A stretch of 12,031 nt of DNA from Actinomycetes bacterium (GCA_021787255.1 JAJYMD010000407.1:1-12031), one strand, 5' to 3'. Shown: positions 1-5,996, counted from the stretch's first letter. Notes: a model not told the origin generated them from the sequence alone. Numbers and translations are program-made.

Positions 1-229
1 GGCGGCGGCGAGCGCCGCGTTCGGTCCCCGAGCCGGCGAGGTGCTGGAGCGCCACGGCGACCGTTGGCGCTTCGACGTCGCCGGCGCGAACCGGGTCCAG
101 CTCGAGTCCGCGGGCGTCGCACGCGAGCAGATCTGGGCGTCTGCGCCCTCGACGGGCGGCGCATCCTTCTTCAGCGACCGCGCTGCGCGCCCCTGCGGCC
201 GGTTCGGGCTGCTCGCCCGCCTCCGGTGA
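1..229 (+). CDS. pgeF: PgeF/YfiH-family peptidoglycan editing factor, C-terminal part (5' end outside window)
   Basis: The frame starting at base 2 is open from the window edge to a TGA at 227-229, giving about 75 residues. Visible hallmarks of the YfiH/PgeF (multicopper polyphenol oxidase-like, DUF152) C-terminus are a 'DVAGANRVQLESAGV' helix and, after a short loop, 'FFSDR' followed by 'GRFGLLARL' at the very end; the family normally ends with FFS-x-R-x(n)-GR. The Cys/His metal ligands would lie upstream and cannot be checked. In E. coli, PgeF is reported to remove UDP-MurNAc carrying a wrong first residue (L-Ser for L-Ala), and family members also show purine nucleoside phosphorylase/deaminase activity in vitro. 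Its position just before a MurL-MurD2 gene fits the precursor-editing role. The family call rests on a short C-terminal fragment. Confidence 0.72.
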   Translation, partial: AAASAAFGPRAGEVLERHGDRWRFDVAGANRVQLESAGVAREQIWASAPSTGGASFFSDRAARPCGRFGLLARLR

Positions 230-259
230 CGCTCTACGACCGGAGGTTGCTCGCGCTCG

Positions 260-275
260 TAGCATCGTCGGGACG
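260..275 (+). promoter_or_regulatory. Candidate leaderless promoter (-10 TAGCAT) for the MurL-MurD2 gene
   Basis: TAGCAT at 260-265 fits the actinobacterial -10 consensus TANNNT. It ends 10 bases before the ATG at 276, so transcription would start at or just before the start codon. There is no good Shine-Dalgarno sequence before this ATG, only a weak GGGA, which agrees with a leaderless message. No convincing -35 box is visible. Read-through from pgeF is the alternative. Confidence 0.3.
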
Positions 276-3236
276 ATGAGCTCGGACCGCTTCTGCTACG
301 AGGGCTACGAGGTCGACGGGGACCGCCAGCGCGTCGTCTGCCACTACTCGCTCGGTGCTCGCCGGTTCACCGAGGAGATCGCCTTCTCGCCCGGCGACCC
401 CGAGCAGGGCGAGGCGTGGGCCGCCGCGTGGCGCTCGCCCGCCCTCCACGCGGCGGCCCGCATCCTGTTCCTCCTCGCCGGCGTCTCCTACTACAAGACG
501 GCGGCACCGCCGGTGATCGACCTCGGCACCACCGCGACGAGCGAGGAGGAGCGCGCGTTCCTCCGCGCGTTCTACGTCGAGGGCCTCGCCGAGCTCGCCT
601 ATCGCAGCGGGCTCGACCTCTCCGGGCTCCAGGTCGTCGGTCCTGACGCGGCGTTCCGGGAGCCCGCGGAGGCGACGCTGCGCGCCGGACGACCCCTCGT
701 TCCGTTCGGCGCGGGGATCGACTCGCTCGTGACCGTGTCGCGTGTCGCGCGTCGCCATCCGGGCACGTCGCTCTTCGTCGTCAGCCCGCCCGGCGACCGG
801 TTCGCGGCGATCGAGGACGCCGCCGCGGCGACCGGACTGCCGGTCGTGCGCGCCGAACGGCGGATCGATCCTTCCGTGCTCCGCTCCGAGGAGCCCGGCT
901 TCCTGAACGGTCACGTGCCGGTCACCGGCATCCTCTCCGCGGTCGCGCTGGTCGCGGCGGTAGCCGGCGGCCACGACGCGATCGTCATGTCGAACGAGCG
1001 GTCCGCGTCGGCACCGACGCTGTGGGACGGCGGCCGTCCGATCAACCACCAGTGGTCCAAGGGGGCAGCGTTCGAGTCGGCGTTCCGCCGGCTGCTCGTC
1101 GGGTCGCTCGAGCCCGCTTCGGCTCCCGCGTACTTCTCGTACCTGCGGTCCCGCTCGGAGCTGTGGGTGGCGCGGGAGTTCGCCCGTCTGGACCGCTACC
1201 ACCGCGTGTTCCGGAGCTGCAACCGCGCCTTCGCGAGCGACCCGGCCCGCCGTCTCGACCGCTGGTGCGGCACGTGCGACAAGTGCTGCTTCGTCGACCT
1301 GGTGCTCTCCCCGTTCCTGCCCGCAAGAGAGCTTGCCGCGGTCTTCGACGGCCGCGAGCCGCTCGGGAACCCGAAGCTCGCGCCGAAGTTCCGAGCGCTC
1401 GTCGCCACCGGCGAGGAACCGAGACCCTTCGAGTGCGTCGGGGACGAAGAGGAGAGCCGCGCGGCCGCGGTCCTCGCCGCAGCGCGCGAGGACCGCGCGC
1501 GCACAGCCCAGCTCCAAGCGCTCGCCGAGGAGGTCCGCGCTGCCGCGCCCCAATGGAGCGACCCTGCCTCGCGCGACGCCGCGGTCCGCCGCCTGCTCGC
1601 TGCCGACGGGCCGGACTTCGTGCCTCCGCAGTACCGCGACAAGGCCGGACCGGCGATCGGGGCGAGTGCATCGGCGGCCGGGGCGGGGGGACCGGCGATC
1701 GGGGCGAGTGCATCGGCGGCCGGGGCGGGGGGACCGGCGATCCGAGCGAGGGGACCGGGCTCGCCGAACCGGCCGTCGCTGGGCTCGCCGAACCGGCCGT
1801 CGCTGGGCTCGCCGAACCGGCCGTCGCTGGGCTCGCCGAACCGGCCGTCGCTGGGCTGGTCGGACCTCGAGGACGCACGCGTCGGGCTCTTCGGGCTGCG
1901 GATGGAAGGCGCCGCCAACCTGCGTCGGCTGCGCCGCATGGGGGTCGTGCCGGTGGTCGTCGACGACCACCCGGCCGCGCCGGTCTTCGGGGGGCTGCGC
2001 GTCCTGTCGGGCGGCGAGGGGCTCGACGCGCTCGCGGCGTGCGAGGTGGTCGTGAAGAGCCCGGGGATCAGCCGGCGCAGCCCGGCGGTGAAGGCGCTCG
2101 TGGACGCGGGAGTCCCGGTCGCAGGCGGCCTGGGCCTGTGGCTCCAGGACGCGGACCGCGCGCGCGTCGCGTGCGTGACGGGGACCAAGGGGAAGAGCAC
2201 GACCGCCGCGCTCGCCGGGCATCTGCTCGGAGGTCTCGGGCTTCGCTGCCTGGTCGCCGGGAACATCGGGCTCCCTCCCTGGGACCCCGGCGCCGGCGAG
2301 GACTGGGACTTCTGGATCGTCGAGACCTCGAGCTTCCAGGCGACCGACGTCGCGTCGTCGCCGAGGGTCGTCGCGGTCACGTCGCTCGCCCCCGACCACC
2401 TCGACTGGCACGGCTCGGAGGAGGCCTACTACCAGGACAAGCTGTCGCTCTGCAGCCAGCCGGGGGCCGCGCTCACGGTCGCCGACGCGTCGAGCGACGC
2501 CCTTCGGGCGCACGCGCACCTGCTCGGTCCTGAGGTCTGGTGGGTCGCGGAGGGCGACCCCGAGCTCGACGGTCCGTGGGTCGGAGCGCTCGCACTGCCC
2601 GGACGCCACTACCGGCGCGACGCGCTCGTCGCGCGCGCCTGCCTTGTCGGCCTCGGCGTCGACGACGCCTCCGACGACGCGCTGGTCGCGTCGGCTGCAG
2701 AGGGCTTCGAGCCTCTCGAGCACCGCTTCCGCTCGATCGGCGCAGTCTCGGGAGTCGAGTTCGTCGACGACTCGCTCTCCACCAACGTCCTGCCGACCAT
2801 CGCCGCGCTCGACGCGCTCGGCGACCGGCCGGTGGCGCTCCTCGTCGGAGGCCACGACCGCGGCCTCGACTACGGGCCGCTCGCGGCGGCGCTCCGGTCG
2901 CGTCGCCACGAGACGCTCGTGGCGACGCTACCCACGGCGGGGGCGCGGATCGGAAAGGCCGTGCGGGAGGCGAAAGGAGGATCGGCCGCGACGGCGAGCC
3001 TGGAGGTCGCGGACTTCGACGACCTCTCGGGAGCGGTGGCCGCAGCGTTCTCCTGGGCGCGCGCGCACGGTGGCACGTGCGGGGGCCGTGGCGTGGTCCT
3101 GCTCTCCCCGGCAGCGCCGAGCTTCGGCCAGTTCCGCGACTACCGGGACCGGGCGGAGGCGTTCGCTGCTGCCATGCGCGCCTGCGAGCCGCTCGAGCCG
3201 CGTCGGCGCAAGGCGGCACTCACGGCGGGCCGATGA
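276..3236 (+). CDS. murL-murD2: MurL-MurD2 fusion: UDP-MurNAc-L-Ala-L-Glu epimerase joined to UDP-MurNAc-L-Ala L-glutamate ligase
   Basis: One uninterrupted 986-residue frame holds two complete peptidoglycan enzymes. Residues 1-455 match MurL (ATP-dependent glycopeptidyl-glutamate epimerase): PP-loop-like PFGAGIDS at 143-150, LNGHVPVTG at 210-218, MSNERSAS at 238-245, NHQWSKG at 257-263, and WCGTCDKC at 330-337. Residues 458-526 are a low-complexity repeat linker. Residues 530-986 are a Mur ligase: ATP loop VTGTKGKSTT 634-643, NIG 663-665, ETSSFQ 683-688, DHLDWH 707-712, probable carbamoylated Lys K722, EHRF 815-818, DDSLSTN 831-837, and LLSPAAPSFGQF 942-953. Standard MurD has DSKATN where this has DSLSTN, which favours the L-Glu-using MurD2 type. 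The expected joint product is UDP-MurNAc-L-Ala-D-Glu, made in the cytoplasm. No plausible internal start lies just before the ligase domain, so the fusion looks real. The ATG has only a weak SD. Domain calls are strong; L-Glu specificity is inferred. Confidence 0.88.
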   Translation: MSSDRFCYEGYEVDGDRQRVVCHYSLGARRFTEEIAFSPGDPEQGEAWAAAWRSPALHAAARILFLLAGVSYYKTAAPPVIDLGTTATSEEERAFLRAFYVEGLAELAYRSGLDLSGLQVVGPDAAFREPAEATLRAGRPLVPFGAGIDSLVTVSRVARRHPGTSLFVVSPPGDRFAAIEDAAAATGLPVVRAERRIDPSVLRSEEPGFLNGHVPVTGILSAVALVAAVAGGHDAIVMSNERSASAPTLWDGGRPINHQWSKGAAFESAFRRLLVGSLEPASAPAYFSYLRSRSELWVAREFARLDRYHRVFRSCNRAFASDPARRLDRWCGTCDKCCFVDLVLSPFLPARELAAVFDGREPLGNPKLAPKFRALVATGEEPRPFECVGDEEESRAAAVLAAAREDRARTAQLQALAEEVRAAAPQWSDPASRDAAVRRLLAADGPDFVPPQYRDKAGPAIGASASAAGAGGPAIGASASAAGAGGPAIRARGPGSPNRPSLGSPNRPSLGSPNRPSLGSPNRPSLGWSDLEDARVGLFGLRMEGAANLRRLRRMGVVPVVVDDHPAAPVFGGLRVLSGGEGLDALAACEVVVKSPGISRRSPAVKALVDAGVPVAGGLGLWLQDADRARVACVTGTKGKSTTAALAGHLLGGLGLRCLVAGNIGLPPWDPGAGEDWDFWIVETSSFQATDVASSPRVVAVTSLAPDHLDWHGSEEAYYQDKLSLCSQPGAALTVADASSDALRAHAHLLGPEVWWVAEGDPELDGPWVGALALPGRHYRRDALVARACLVGLGVDDASDDALVASAAEGFEPLEHRFRSIGAVSGVEFVDDSLSTNVLPTIAALDALGDRPVALLVGGHDRGLDYGPLAAALRSRRHETLVATLPTAGARIGKAVREAKGGSAATASLEVADFDDLSGAVAAAFSWARAHGGTCGGRGVVLLSPAAPSFGQFRDYRDRAEAFAAAMRACEPLEPRRRKAALTAGR
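1647..1730 (+). repeat. Two perfect 42-bp tandem repeats in the MurL-MurD2 linker (GPAIGASASAAGAG x2)
   Basis: Units at 1647-1688 and 1689-1730 are identical in DNA. They encode the 14-residue, Gly/Ala/Ser-rich unit GPAIGASASAAGAG (residues 458-485). A third copy starts at 1731 and diverges after about 12 bases (GPAIRARGP). The unit length is a multiple of three, so copy-number change would keep the frame. Confidence 0.97.
1758..1853 (+). repeat. Four perfect 24-bp tandem repeats in the MurL-MurD2 linker (GSPNRPSL x4)
   Basis: Identical units lie at 1758-1781, 1782-1805, 1806-1829 and 1830-1853. Each encodes GSPNRPSL (residues 495-526). The array sits directly before the first beta strand of the MurD2 domain (ARVGLFGL, residues 534-541). 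Perfect identity across all four units, synonymous positions included, points to recent slippage-type expansion rather than selection on an old sequence. Confidence 0.97.
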
Positions 3237-4611
3237 GCACGTGGGGGTTCATGATCCCATCGGGGTCCAGCGCGTGCTTGATCGCCCTGAACGCACGGAT
3301 CTCCGCAGGGCTCCGGCTCAGCTCCAGCCATCTGCGCTTGGCGGTGCCGATCCCGTGCTCGGCGCTGATGCTCCCGCCGAGCTCCGCGACCGCCTGGAAG
3401 ACCGCGTCGTCGACCCGTTCGTCCTCGGGAGCGACCCCGGTCACGTTCACATGCACGTTGCCGTCTCCGACGTGGCCGAAGAGCCAGACGGACGCCTCCG
3501 GGGCGACGGCGGCGACGATCCGAGGAAGTCGCTGCACCATGTCGGCGAGGACGCCATGGGGCAAGGTGACGTCGAGCTTGTGAGGAGGGGTGCCGAGCGA
3601 GCTCACCGCCTCGGTGTGACCCTCGCGGTAGCGGAACAGCGCGGCGATCCGCGTCGGGTCCACGGCGACCGCCGCGTCCTCGACGCCGGCGAGCGCCGCG
3701 ACCGCGGCGGTGAGCTCCGCAGAGGGGTCGGCCGTCGCCGAAGCCTCCACGAGCAGGTAGGCCTCGTGGGGCGCCGAGAGCGGCGGCGAGGCGCCGGTCA
3801 CGCGGCAGACGAGCTCGACCCCCGCGCGCAGCATCAGCTCGGCTGCCGAAAGGCTCGGGAGCGCGCGCCGGAGCTCCTGGGCCGCGACGACCGCCGACGC
3901 GGCGTCCTTCATCCCGAGGATCGCCGCGACGCGCGCGGGGGACGGTGGCACGAGCCGGAGCCGTACGGCGGTCACGATCCCGAGCGTCCCCTCACTGCCG
4001 CACATGAGCGAATGCAGCGGGTACCCGGTGTTGTCCTTCACGAGACCGCCGAGATGCTCGACGACCTCGCCGGAGCCGAGCACCGCCTGCACGCCGAGCA
4101 CCTGCGCGCGCGTGTCGCCGTAGCGCAGGACGCGCAGGCCTCCGGCGTTGGTCGCGACGTTGCCGCCGATCGTCGCGCTGTCGCGTCCGCCCAGGTCCAC
4201 CCCGTAGGACCATCCCGCCCTCAGCGCCGCGCCCTGGACGTCTGCGAGCGTGGCGCCGGCCTGCGCGGTCAGCTGCCCGGCCGTTGCGTCGACCGGTCCG
4301 ATCGTGCCGAGACGCCCGAGGCTCATGACGACCTCACCGTGGAGCGGGACGCCTCCGCCGACCATCCCGGTGTTGCCGCCTTGGGGCACGATCGAGACGC
4401 CCTGCTCACGGCAGACCGCCACGACGGCCGCCACCTCCTCCACCGAGGAGGGGCGGACCACCGCGGGCGCTGCCCCTCGGAACCGCCCGGTCCAGTCCAC
4501 GGCGTAGGACGCCACGACCTCGGGGTCCGTAAGGACGTGCGCCGGGCCCACCACCTCCATGAGCGCGCGGACCAACCGGGAGTCGACGGGAAGCACCGAA
4601 GGGGCCATCAC
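3220..4611 (-). CDS. FAD-binding 2-hydroxyacid oxidoreductase, GlcD / D-lactate dehydrogenase type
   Basis: This is a 463-residue flavoprotein of the vanillyl-alcohol-oxidase fold, the usual length for single GlcD/DLD-type proteins. The N-terminal FAD-binding domain (PF01565 type) shows RPSSVEEVAAVV near residue 53, the diphosphate loop PQGGNTGMVGG at 77-86 and CGSEGTLGIVT at 204-214. The C-terminal cap (PF02913 type) shows HKLDVTLP at 344-351, FGHVGDGNVHVN at 378-389 (His380 and His387 are probable metal/substrate ligands) and EHGIGTAKR at 418-426. It should oxidise a D-2-hydroxyacid such as D-lactate, D-2-hydroxyglutarate or glycolate; the substrate cannot be told from sequence. No signal peptide or Fe-S domain is seen. 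The start may be GTG at 4611 or the adjacent ATG at 4608. Neither has a good SD, and both lie a few bases after the upstream SDR stop, so coupled translation is likely. Its stop overlaps the end of the convergent MurL-MurD2 gene. Confidence 0.9.
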   Translation of the reverse strand: MMAPSVLPVDSRLVRALMEVVGPAHVLTDPEVVASYAVDWTGRFRGAAPAVVRPSSVEEVAAVVAVCREQGVSIVPQGGNTGMVGGGVPLHGEVVMSLGRLGTIGPVDATAGQLTAQAGATLADVQGAALRAGWSYGVDLGGRDSATIGGNVATNAGGLRVLRYGDTRAQVLGVQAVLGSGEVVEHLGGLVKDNTGYPLHSLMCGSEGTLGIVTAVRLRLVPPSPARVAAILGMKDAASAVVAAQELRRALPSLSAAELMLRAGVELVCRVTGASPPLSAPHEAYLLVEASATADPSAELTAAVAALAGVEDAAVAVDPTRIAALFRYREGHTEAVSSLGTPPHKLDVTLPHGVLADMVQRLPRIVAAVAPEASVWLFGHVGDGNVHVNVTGVAPEDERVDDAVFQAVAELGGSISAEHGIGTAKRRWLELSRSPAEIRAFRAIKHALDPDGIMNPHVLIGPP

Positions 4612-4617
4612 GTGGCG

Positions 4618-5556
4618 CTACGTCGACAGCGGATCGAGCCCGACCAGCGCCGTGGAGACCTCCCACAGGCGCGACCGGACGCCCTCGTCTCGTGCTTCTG
4701 CCGGCACGCGGGCGAGGGCTGGCTCGGTGCCCTCGAGCTCTTTGCGGCCAGCGGGACCCCAGTACTGGCCGCCTGCGACGTCGTGAGCAGCCGCCGCGTG
4801 CAGCACCGGGATCGCACCCTGGGCCGCGGGTTGCAAGAACGCGTTGAAGAGCCGGCCGAGCCCCCGACCGACGAGCCCCGGTCCGAAGGGCCCGAGGTAG
4901 GACTGCGTCGCCTTCGGCGTCAGGTTCGTGGCCGCCGCACCGGGATGCGCGGCCAGCGCCATGATCGGGATGCCCGCCTCCCGGAGGCGGCCGTCGAGCT
5001 CGAACGCGAAGCAGAGCGTAGCAAGCTTGCTCTGGGCATAGGCCTTGGACTTCCGATACCCGTCGTTCGGGTCCAGGTGCTCGAAGTCGATGTGCCCCTC
5101 GTTCGCGCGAAGGCTGGAGAGGTTCACCACTCGGGCCCCGGTGGAGCGGCGCAGGAGCGGCATCAGCAGCCCGGTCAGGAGGAAGTGCGCGAGGTAGTTG
5201 ACCTGGAGGTGCTCCTCGAAGCCGTCCTCGGTCCTGCGGTAGGGCACCGCCATCACTCCGGCGTTGTTGACGAGCAGGTCGAGACGGTCGTGTGCGTCGC
5301 TGATCGCTGCGGCTCCGGCGCGCACCGAGGCGAAGCTCGTGAGATCGGTCTCGACGACTTCGAGCTCGGCTCCGGTGACGCTCGCCTCGATCTCCTGCTC
5401 GACCCTTGCGCCGAGCGCAGGATCCCGGCACAGGACAACCACGTTCGCACCCTTGGCGGCGAGCCCCCTGGCGACCTCTTTGCCGATCCCGTTGGTCGCG
5501 CCAGTCACTGCGCACACCTTGCCGCCGAGATCAGGGAGTGTCTCGAGTGACCACAT
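4618..5556 (-). CDS. Short-chain dehydrogenase/reductase (retinol dehydrogenase/WWOX-like SDR)
   Basis: The 312-residue protein is a classical-type SDR with an extended C-terminus. The NAD(P)-binding motif TGATNGIG is at residues 18-25, D71 of the 'DLTSF' adenine-ring motif follows, NNAG is at 97-100, and the catalytic Asn is probably N120 in VNYLAHF. The serine strand VVNLSS is at 143-148 and the active site Y-A-Q-S-K is Y173/K177. An overlapping second YxxxK (Y167/K171) is not the likely catalytic pair. The ~25-residue Ser-Tyr spacing and the LDPNDGY segment resemble retinol dehydrogenase/WWOX-like members, which are common in actinobacteria as NADP-dependent oxidoreductases of unknown substrate. 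ATG at 5556 is preceded by a strong GGGAGG (5561-5566) at 4-base spacing. It stops 6 bases before the FAD enzyme, so the two form an operon. Confidence 0.9.
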   Translation of the reverse strand: MWSLETLPDLGGKVCAVTGATNGIGKEVARGLAAKGANVVVLCRDPALGARVEQEIEASVTGAELEVVETDLTSFASVRAGAAAISDAHDRLDLLVNNAGVMAVPYRRTEDGFEEHLQVNYLAHFLLTGLLMPLLRRSTGARVVNLSSLRANEGHIDFEHLDPNDGYRKSKAYAQSKLATLCFAFELDGRLREAGIPIMALAAHPGAAATNLTPKATQSYLGPFGPGLVGRGLGRLFNAFLQPAAQGAIPVLHAAAAHDVAGGQYWGPAGRKELEGTEPALARVPAEARDEGVRSRLWEVSTALVGLDPLST

Positions 5557-5703
5557 CGCCCCTCCCTACCCTGTTGCGCCCGCTCGTCTGCTCCTCCCGC
5601 GGGGCGAGCCTACAGGGCCCGGCTCCGAGCCGACGGCGAGCTCCCCCCGTCAGCCGCCGTCAACCGAGTCTTGGTGGGCAACCTGGCCGTCGTCGACGGA
5701 CTC

Positions 5704-5799
5704 GCGAGGGTTCGCCCCGCCGGGGTGCTGCGCGACCTGGAGACGACGAGGCGTTCAGGCGGGTTCGCCTCCTGGTGCTGCGCGACCTGGAGACGACGA
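5704..5799. repeat. Imperfect direct duplication: two 26-bp identical cores, each preceded by a GGGTTCGC hairpin
   Basis: The 26-bp cores at 5724-5749 and 5774-5799 are identical (start-to-start 50 bp). Each is preceded by the shared 9-mer GGGTTCGCC (5708-5716 and 5761-5769), with a 3-base length difference between 9-mer and core. The 9-mer sits in a small hairpin in both copies: GCGA-gggt-TCGC at 5704-5715, and AGGCG-ggtt-CGCCT at 5757-5770. The 50-bp period is not a multiple of three, so this is not an in-frame protein repeat. Function unknown. Confidence 0.85.
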
Positions 5800-5881
5800 C
5801 CGGCCCGCACGTCCCGCCCGCGCACCGGTCCGGCGCTCCTCCGGGAGAACCACACCCCTGTGGCAGAATGCACGCGACCCC

Positions 5882-5914
5882 AAACGTGAAGCGGGGTCCC
5901 CCCGAAACGTGAAG
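5882..5914 (-). terminator. Hairpin flanked by 10-bp direct repeats behind tRNA-Thr, possible terminator
   Basis: A CGGGG/CCCCG stem with a 3-base loop (5892-5904) lies exactly between two copies of AAACGTGAAG (5882-5891 and 5905-5914). On the minus strand this is 10 bases beyond the tRNA 3' end and reads repeat CTTCACGTTT, hairpin, repeat CTTCACGTTT. The GTTT after the stem is too short for a classical U-tract, so the terminator reading is tentative; an operator is equally possible. Confidence 0.4.
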
Positions 5915-5923
5915 ACCTCCCAG

Positions 5924-5996
5924 AGCCTGGGATGGGACTCGAACCCATGACCTGCGCGTTACGAGTGCGCTGCTCTGCCGACTGAGCTACCCAGGC
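5924..5996 (-). tRNA. tRNA-Thr, anticodon CGT (decodes ACG)
   Basis: All four arms fold on the minus strand over exactly 73 nt. The acceptor is GCCTGGG with CCCAGGC, the D stem is GCTC/GAGC, and the anticodon loop is CTCGTAA with CGT at positions 34-36 (5961-5963). The T arm is ATGGG-TTCGAGT-CCCAT. The discriminator is U73 and CCA is not encoded. The anticodon stem has four G-C pairs but an A31-C39 mismatch next to the loop. It lies 73 bases behind holB on the same strand. Confidence 0.95.

Larger units (their letters stand above)
5557..5923. other. Gene-free stretch between the SDR gene and tRNA-Thr
   Basis: These 367 bases hold no coding region I can support; short open frames on both strands show no domain signal and run into the tRNA or SDR gene. 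The stretch contains the SDR ribosome binding site (5561-5566), a weak -10-like TAGGCT on the minus strand (5607-5612) without a good -35, an imperfect ~45-bp direct duplication (5704-5799), a perfect 5-bp hairpin CCACA-CCCC-TGTGG (5850-5863), and a hairpin between two 10-bp direct repeats (5882-5914). The SDR/FAD operon promoter must lie here unless it is read through from the tRNA. Confidence 0.75.

Noticed and set aside
1758..1853. CRISPR-like array
   Set aside because: The 24-bp units are contiguous with no spacers and are in frame within a coding gene, so it is a coding minisatellite.
234..2909. 891-codon open frame on the minus strand opposite MurL-MurD2
   Set aside because: It is Arg/Ala/Glu-rich with no recognisable domain and exactly antisense to a gene with strong motifs; stop-free antisense frames are expected at this GC content.
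2644..5550. 968-codon open frame on the plus strand opposite the FAD oxidoreductase and SDR genes
   Set aside because: It spans the ends of three real genes on both strands, has low-complexity Arg-rich composition and no domain signal.
5724..5799. Remnant of a coding repeat (both cores can be read as VLRDLETT)
   Set aside because: The copies are in different frames and no flanking protein similarity is seen, so a degraded gene cannot be supported.
5850..5870. Plus-strand promoter with -10-like CAGAAT after the CCACA/TGTGG hairpin
   Set aside because: It would transcribe antisense into tRNA-Thr and holB, lacks a clear -35, and the hexamer misses the first T of TANNNT.
5610..5948. 112-codon minus-strand frame in the gap before the SDR gene
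   Set aside because: It runs into the tRNA-Thr gene and shows no family features or convincing RBS.
5924..5996. tRNA 3' end as an integrative-element attachment site
   Set aside because: No integrase gene, and no second copy of the tRNA 3' end was found in the window.
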